From NCBI GenBank assembly GCA_024220525.1, contig JAMYWO010000431.1, positions 1 through 24,204 on the forward strand: DNA of 24,204 nt. Reading direction: 5' to 3'. The stretch comes from Cochliopodium minus. Lineage: Eukaryota > Discosea > Himatismenida > Cochliopodiidae. The first letter of the stretch is position 1, and each line of letters opens with the position of its first letter. Of the stretch, positions 19,984-24,204 are shown piece after piece. The translations under genes were made by a program, and so were the position numbers. The notes under the pieces were generated by a model. The model did not search any database. It was given only the letters and a program-made list of their open reading frames with translations, and had not been told where the DNA came from.

Positions 19984-22630
19984 TTAAATACTTTTCATTT
20001 CATTGTCTATTTTAGATTTGCTCCTAAAAGTATTCCATCTTGTTCTCTGTTTATAATTTCGATTATCTTTGAAATTTTCTTTATTTGTAGATACAAACTC
20101 ATCAACATCTTGCTTTGATTTGTGCCTCAAAATCAATAAAACCAACACGGCAGAACAAATCAGTAACAAAGGAATTCCAACAGAAAGACCAATGATCAAT
20201 CCAAAATTCAATTTACAGTTCTCGTCCAATGATGCTGAAAGAGAAACAGAAAGAGAGTTTTGTTGATTTTGAATCTTTGAAGAATATTTGTCACATTCAT
20301 TTTTCTTGTAAGTTGGCTTCAAAGTTAATTGAGATTTCGAAAATGAAGGAATTCTTGGGCAATTATATTTCAAAAGAAAAATATCTTTTGTTGAGCTGTT
20401 TTTGGGTCTTTCATCCAAAATCAAAGTGATATTCCCATTTAAATTTACACATCCATTGATATTGAAGTAAAAATTGTTGTTGTTATTTTTGTTGTTATTG
20501 TTAAAAAAGACAATGATGTTTGAATTTAAAGTTTGATTTAAATTTCCATCGATCAAAACACTTGTTGAATTTAAAGTTACAATTTCAGAAATGATGATTG
20601 TGTTTGTGAGAATATTTTTGAAAGAATAAACCCATCCATTTGAAGTGTTAATACAAGAAATAATGAACATAGAAACATCACTAATCAACAATCCTTCTCT
20701 CCCACAATTTTCACAAAATGAAACTTGATACAAACAATTTGATTGAGGGCTTTGAGATGAAAATTGTGTTGAAAGGGATGATGATGGCAATGCTGTGGAT
20801 GGAGTTAATGTGGATGGAGTTAATGTTGACAGTTCGGTTGTTGAAGGTTCAGTTGTGGATGGTATTAATGTTGACAGTTCGCTTGTTGATGGTTCAGTTG
20901 TGGATGGTCTTAATGTGGAAGGTGTTAATGTAGGTGGTGTTATTGTTGATGGTTCGGTTGTTGAAGGTTCAGCTGTGGATGGTGTTAATGTGGAAGGTTC
21001 GGTTGTTGAAGGTTCAGTTGAGGAAGGTGTTAATGTGGAAGGTGTTAATGCTGATGGTTCGGTTGTTGAAGGTTCAGTTGTGGATGGTATTAATGTTGAT
21101 GGTATTAATGTTGATGGTTCTGTTGTTGATGGTGTTAATGTTGTTGGAATCAGGGTTGTTGAAGGTGGTGGACAATTTAATGAACCATATGTATAATTAT
21201 ATTCTTTGAAAAAAAAAAAGTTAAAAAACTTTATTTAAATAAAAAATTGAGAAATGAAATTTTTACCACTTAACAAATTATCACCTCCCCATATCAGTGA
21301 AGAATAATTTGCTATAATAGAACTATAAAGATTAGGGCAAGAATATCCATAAGAAGTTCCAATGATAAGAGACCCAGAACTCAACCCAATAGGACCAAAG
21401 CCGTTGTTTTGATTGTTGTAAAAAACATTTAAAAAGTTGAAGCTTGTGGTGGAAGGTGTGGAAGTAATTCTTCCAATCAAATTCCCCACATTTGTCCCAT
21501 TCAAACTAACATCTACATATGTATTTGTGATGGTAAAAGTGTTGGTATATAGCCCACTATCAACATATCCAATCAATCCCCCTTTAAAAATGTAAGAAAA
21601 TTATGTAAAAATAAAAAATAAAAAAATTTTTTTAAAAGTTTTGTTTACCAACCAAAAATGTTGAGATTCCTAAAGTGTTGATCATAACTCTGCTGTATGA
21701 ATCAATAATATTTCTAAAATTCCCATTTAGTGCATATCCAATAAGTCCTCCACAATAGCTTTCGAATTGATTTAAATAAAAAAATAAAAATGAAAATTTC
21801 TTTTTTACGGAGAACCTGAAGGTCGAAGATTTATAATCAGTTGTTTTACATACACTTGATTCAAATTTATTCCTCCTATTGCTCCAACCGCTCCACATAT
21901 TCCCCCAACTTTTCCAACTGCATTTATATTCCCCGAAATAATCCCGCTTCTGTTCATATTTACATTTGTGAGACAATATCCGATCATCCCTCCTAAAAAT
22001 TACATTCAAATTTGATCAATTAAAGATAATTACAAATATATCTAATTTTTGCCATTATCATTTTGTCCTGTTGTATTTGAATTTGAAGATATGATCGTTA
22101 TATTTTCTGCAAAAAATTTGTCTACTTGTCCCATTACCCATCCACATCTTTCAGAACCACTTATATTAATTTCTTCCAAAACAAGATTTGTTATCATCAC
22201 ATTCACTCCAAATCCAGCCAATGTACCCAAAAAAGTATTTCCATTTACAGTTACATTTTGGAAATGGAGATTATAGAATTTTGCATTCTCTGCATAAGCA
22301 AATATTCCAACATAAGAAGAAGCTGGTTGATTTATGTACAAATTTATTATCTTGTGATTGTTTCCATCAAGAGTACCTTTAGAATTTTATTTATTTATGT
22401 TGTCAATTTTTAAAACATGAGAAATCAGTTTTTTTTTTTTTCACCTAAAAATTTGATCGTTTGAGTTCCAATTATGGGAAAAATTGTTGATATACAATCA
22501 ATATCATTTGTAAGAATGTAATTCACTGTTGGATTATTAGGCAACATATTTTTTAGATCAGTACGTTGAGAACCTGTGCTTCAATATTGACAGAGAACAA
22601 TAAAAATAATATAATGAAGTATTTAATCAT
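19984..22630 (-). CDS. Type I surface protein: GLUG-like ectodomain, mucin-like stalk, one membrane span
   Basis: Exons on the minus strand: 22630-22445, 22376-22053, 21992-21809, 21758-21649, 21581-21267, 21203-19984; about 779 residues. The signal peptide is MIKYFIILFLLFSVNIEAQ. Next, NYILTNDIDC, GTLDGNNHKI and repeated GG(M/L)IGY segments (exons 3, 4 and 5) match the GLUG/right-handed beta-helix style of adhesins. Residues about 386-512 are a Pro/Ser/Thr/Glu repeat (PSTTEPSTLTP) likely to be O-glycosylated. A domain with CLYQVSFCENCG and many Asn follows, then a membrane span (about 707-732, GLIIGLSVGIPLLLICSAVL) and a 47-residue basic cytoplasmic tail. Likely cell surface or adhesion. Two oddities: exon 1 needs one extra base after GAAGCACAGG for the frames to meet, and the end of exon 2 fits only a GC donor (NDNG then GC at 22052). 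Confidence 0.85.
20795..21170. repeat. Coding minisatellite in the stalk
   Basis: Degenerate units of 12-39 nt on the minus strand (CCTTCAACAACCGAACC, CCATCCACATTAACACC) code for the Pro/Ser/Thr/Glu stalk of the surface protein. Such arrays change length easily by slippage or unequal exchange. Confidence 0.85.
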
Positions 22631-23216
22631 TCGAGTTTTTTTTTAAATATTCAATATTCGAAAATTTTTTTTTTTTATAATTAATTTGTGATTCTTTATT
22701 TTAAGAGAAAGGATTTCCAAATATCAAATTTCCAAATTGTGCAATAAATCAATCTTTTTTTTGTTGTAGTTGAAAGAATTTCTATCAATCCAAAGATGTT
22801 TCTTTATTTTTTTTTATCAGAGATGACAAAGTTTCACACTTTTAATCAATACACACTGTTTTTGCATTGGAAAAATTCTCCTTTCTTATTCACTTTGTGA
22901 TACAATGTTACTCTGCTACTACAGTCCACAAATTTCAATCACTTCCAATAGGAGTTAAGTTCTCATAAGAATCTTGTAAGGTCTACCTAAATTGTTAAAA
23001 AAATTAAGTGAAATTATTTTTTTAATTTTATTTTTATTTTTTATTTTTTTATTTATTTTGATTTTACAGGAATTTCACTCTGATCAGCTAAACATCCAAC
23101 TTAATTGTAATTTTGGGTGTTTTAATCAATTGGAAACATATCATTCAATAATTCCTTTTGTTAATAAATAAAAAAAAAAAATTCAATAGAATTTTGTAGA
23201 TACAATATTTGAAACA
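22631..23216. promoter_or_regulatory. Shared upstream region of divergent genes
   Basis: 586 bases between the ATGs of the surface protein (minus) and the LIM protein (plus). AT-rich with poly-T tracts at 22630-22680; no coding was seen. Confidence 0.4.
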
Positions 23217-24112
23217 ATGGTAAAGATTAGATATTGGAAATAAATACAACAAATTGCAAATATAACTTCAATACTTTAAAATATTAAAATTTGAAGTCTT
23301 TATTTTTTTTTTTTATATATAGTCAGAAGACTTGATTTGTACAGAATGCAACAGCACCATCAATACAGAAACACAATTCTTTGAATTACGTAAAAAAAGA
23401 AAAATATATTAAAATAAATTCTTAAATAGAAAGAAAAGGAACTTATAAATTGAATTCAAATACAATAATTAAACCATAATTTATCAAAAGTGCATCATTG
23501 CCATCATGAAATTATATTATCATAAAATTTCAAAAAATATTTCTGTGCAATATTTTCCATTTAAATCCTATTGATTGATATTCACAAAAACACAATATAT
23601 AAATTATAGCCCTTAAGAATAAACATTATATATTTTCAACAACATTATTTTCTTTTTGAATAGCTGCTGTGGGTAAATTGCCAAAGATAGTGAGATGTTA
23701 TAACTGCGCAAGAAAATACATGTGCAAAAGATGCAACGGGCTGATCGCCGTGAGGGTCTACAAGAAGGTGAAAGTAGATGACACAGAGATCCTTTTCCAC
23801 ACAGATTGCTACAGATGCGATAGCTGTGCCATCAATCTTGGCAGAACAGGCACCACTGAAAGAATCCCTGATAAATTGGATGTTCATCTGTGGTGTGATA
23901 CTTGCAAGGAGAAGGATTTCAGGGGCATATGCTTTTCATGCAAGAAATCTTGTCGCGGAGATTTTTCTGAGGCTTTGGATAAGCAATGGCACAAGGCTTG
24001 TTTCAAATGTCAGGGTGTGGGATGCAATGCCACTTTTCCAAGCGGCAATTTCTATCCCGTCAATGATTTGCCTCACTGTATGGATTGCGCCAAGAAATTG
24101 CAAAAGAAATAA
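23217..24112 (+). CDS. LIM-domain protein with an ATG-only first coding exon
   Basis: Exons 23217-23219 (ATG), 23323-23389, 23664-24112; 519 nt, 172 residues. The last exon alone lacks a suitable ATG except one inside the first LIM domain. Exon 2 adds SEDLICTECNSTI, whose CxxC pairs with RCYNC (C35, C38) as a small zinc site before the LIMs. LIM1 uses C44, C47, H69, C72, C75, C78, C101, C104; LIM2 uses C113, C116, H133, C136, C139, C144, C162, C165. It ends KKLQKK. LIM proteins of this size (CRP/LIM-only type) are protein-binding scaffolds, often on actin or in the nucleus; which applies here is unknown. The ATG is followed directly by GTAAAG, and phase 0 fits exon 2. The last exon is very secure, the first less so. 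Confidence 0.82.
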
Positions 24113-24204
24113 AATTGATATTAAATGATCATTTGGGCATTTGTATAACTAACTTTGATCTTCTTTCTTGCAAATTATCTCTTTGAAAATCAAATTTTTT
24201 TTTT
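24113..24204. other. 3' flank of the LIM gene
   Basis: AT-rich and ends in poly-T at the window edge. Nothing else seen. Confidence 0.5.

Noticed and set aside
20795-21209. Plus-strand frames of 133 and 91 residues with VDGVNVEGSVVEG repeats, looking like a solenoid
   Set aside because: They are the antisense of the Pro/Ser/Thr/Glu stalk of the surface protein; the regular repeat keeps the other strand open.
23645-24128. Minus-strand frame at 23645-23887 and a second plus frame at 23778-24128
   Set aside because: Both overlap the LIM exon, where the zinc-ligand pattern fixes the true frame.

Overview
The window is nuclear DNA of a unicellular eukaryote with a very AT-rich genome. The evidence is spliceosomal GT-AG introns in every larger gene, signalling and cytoskeletal domains (SH3, PH, LIM, Ras-like GTPase), introns built from runs of the ATTTTT/AAAAAT type, and exons clearly richer in GC than their surroundings. 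I cannot fix the lineage from sequence alone. An amoeboid protist (Anaeramoeba, a heterolobosean or an amoebozoan) would fit. I saw no viral element, intact transposon, CRISPR array, rRNA or tRNA.

Layout. 1-4670 (minus): nine exons of an SH3-SH3-PH protein that runs off the left edge. 4671-7082: mostly empty, with a tandem repeat and a doubtful two-exon gene near 5949-6313. 7083-7418, 11387-11695, 12061-12219, 12752-13105 and 13559-13762 (all minus): small genes, four of them encoding related cysteine-knuckle proteins of a kind I do not recognise; the part from 12.2 to 13.8 kb is a tandem duplication array. 8271-10669 (minus): six-exon short-chain dehydrogenase whose catalytic YxxxK segment is out of frame. 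14693-16290 (minus): six-exon Ras-like GTPase, divergent from a four-exon plus-strand gene of unknown function (16883-18240). 18486-19418 (minus): cytochrome b5, tail-anchored, three exons. 19504-19836: possible gene fragment. 19984-22630 (minus): type I surface protein with a GLUG-like ectodomain, mucin-like stalk and one membrane span. 23217-24112 (plus): LIM-domain protein whose first coding exon appears to be only the ATG.

The exon models below were built by hand by requiring consistent reading phase across every junction and agreement with known domains. Very small exons (15, 17 and 19 nt, plus a 3-nt ATG exon) recur, two of them carrying a key motif (P-loop, HPGG). The Ras-like and surface-protein genes each need one extra base in their first exon, and the dehydrogenase has two compensating shifts. 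This means either recent decay or residual one-base errors in the assembly.

There is no operon logic here. The functional links are between paralogues in the small-gene array, and among the long introns of unrelated genes, which share dispersed repeat modules.
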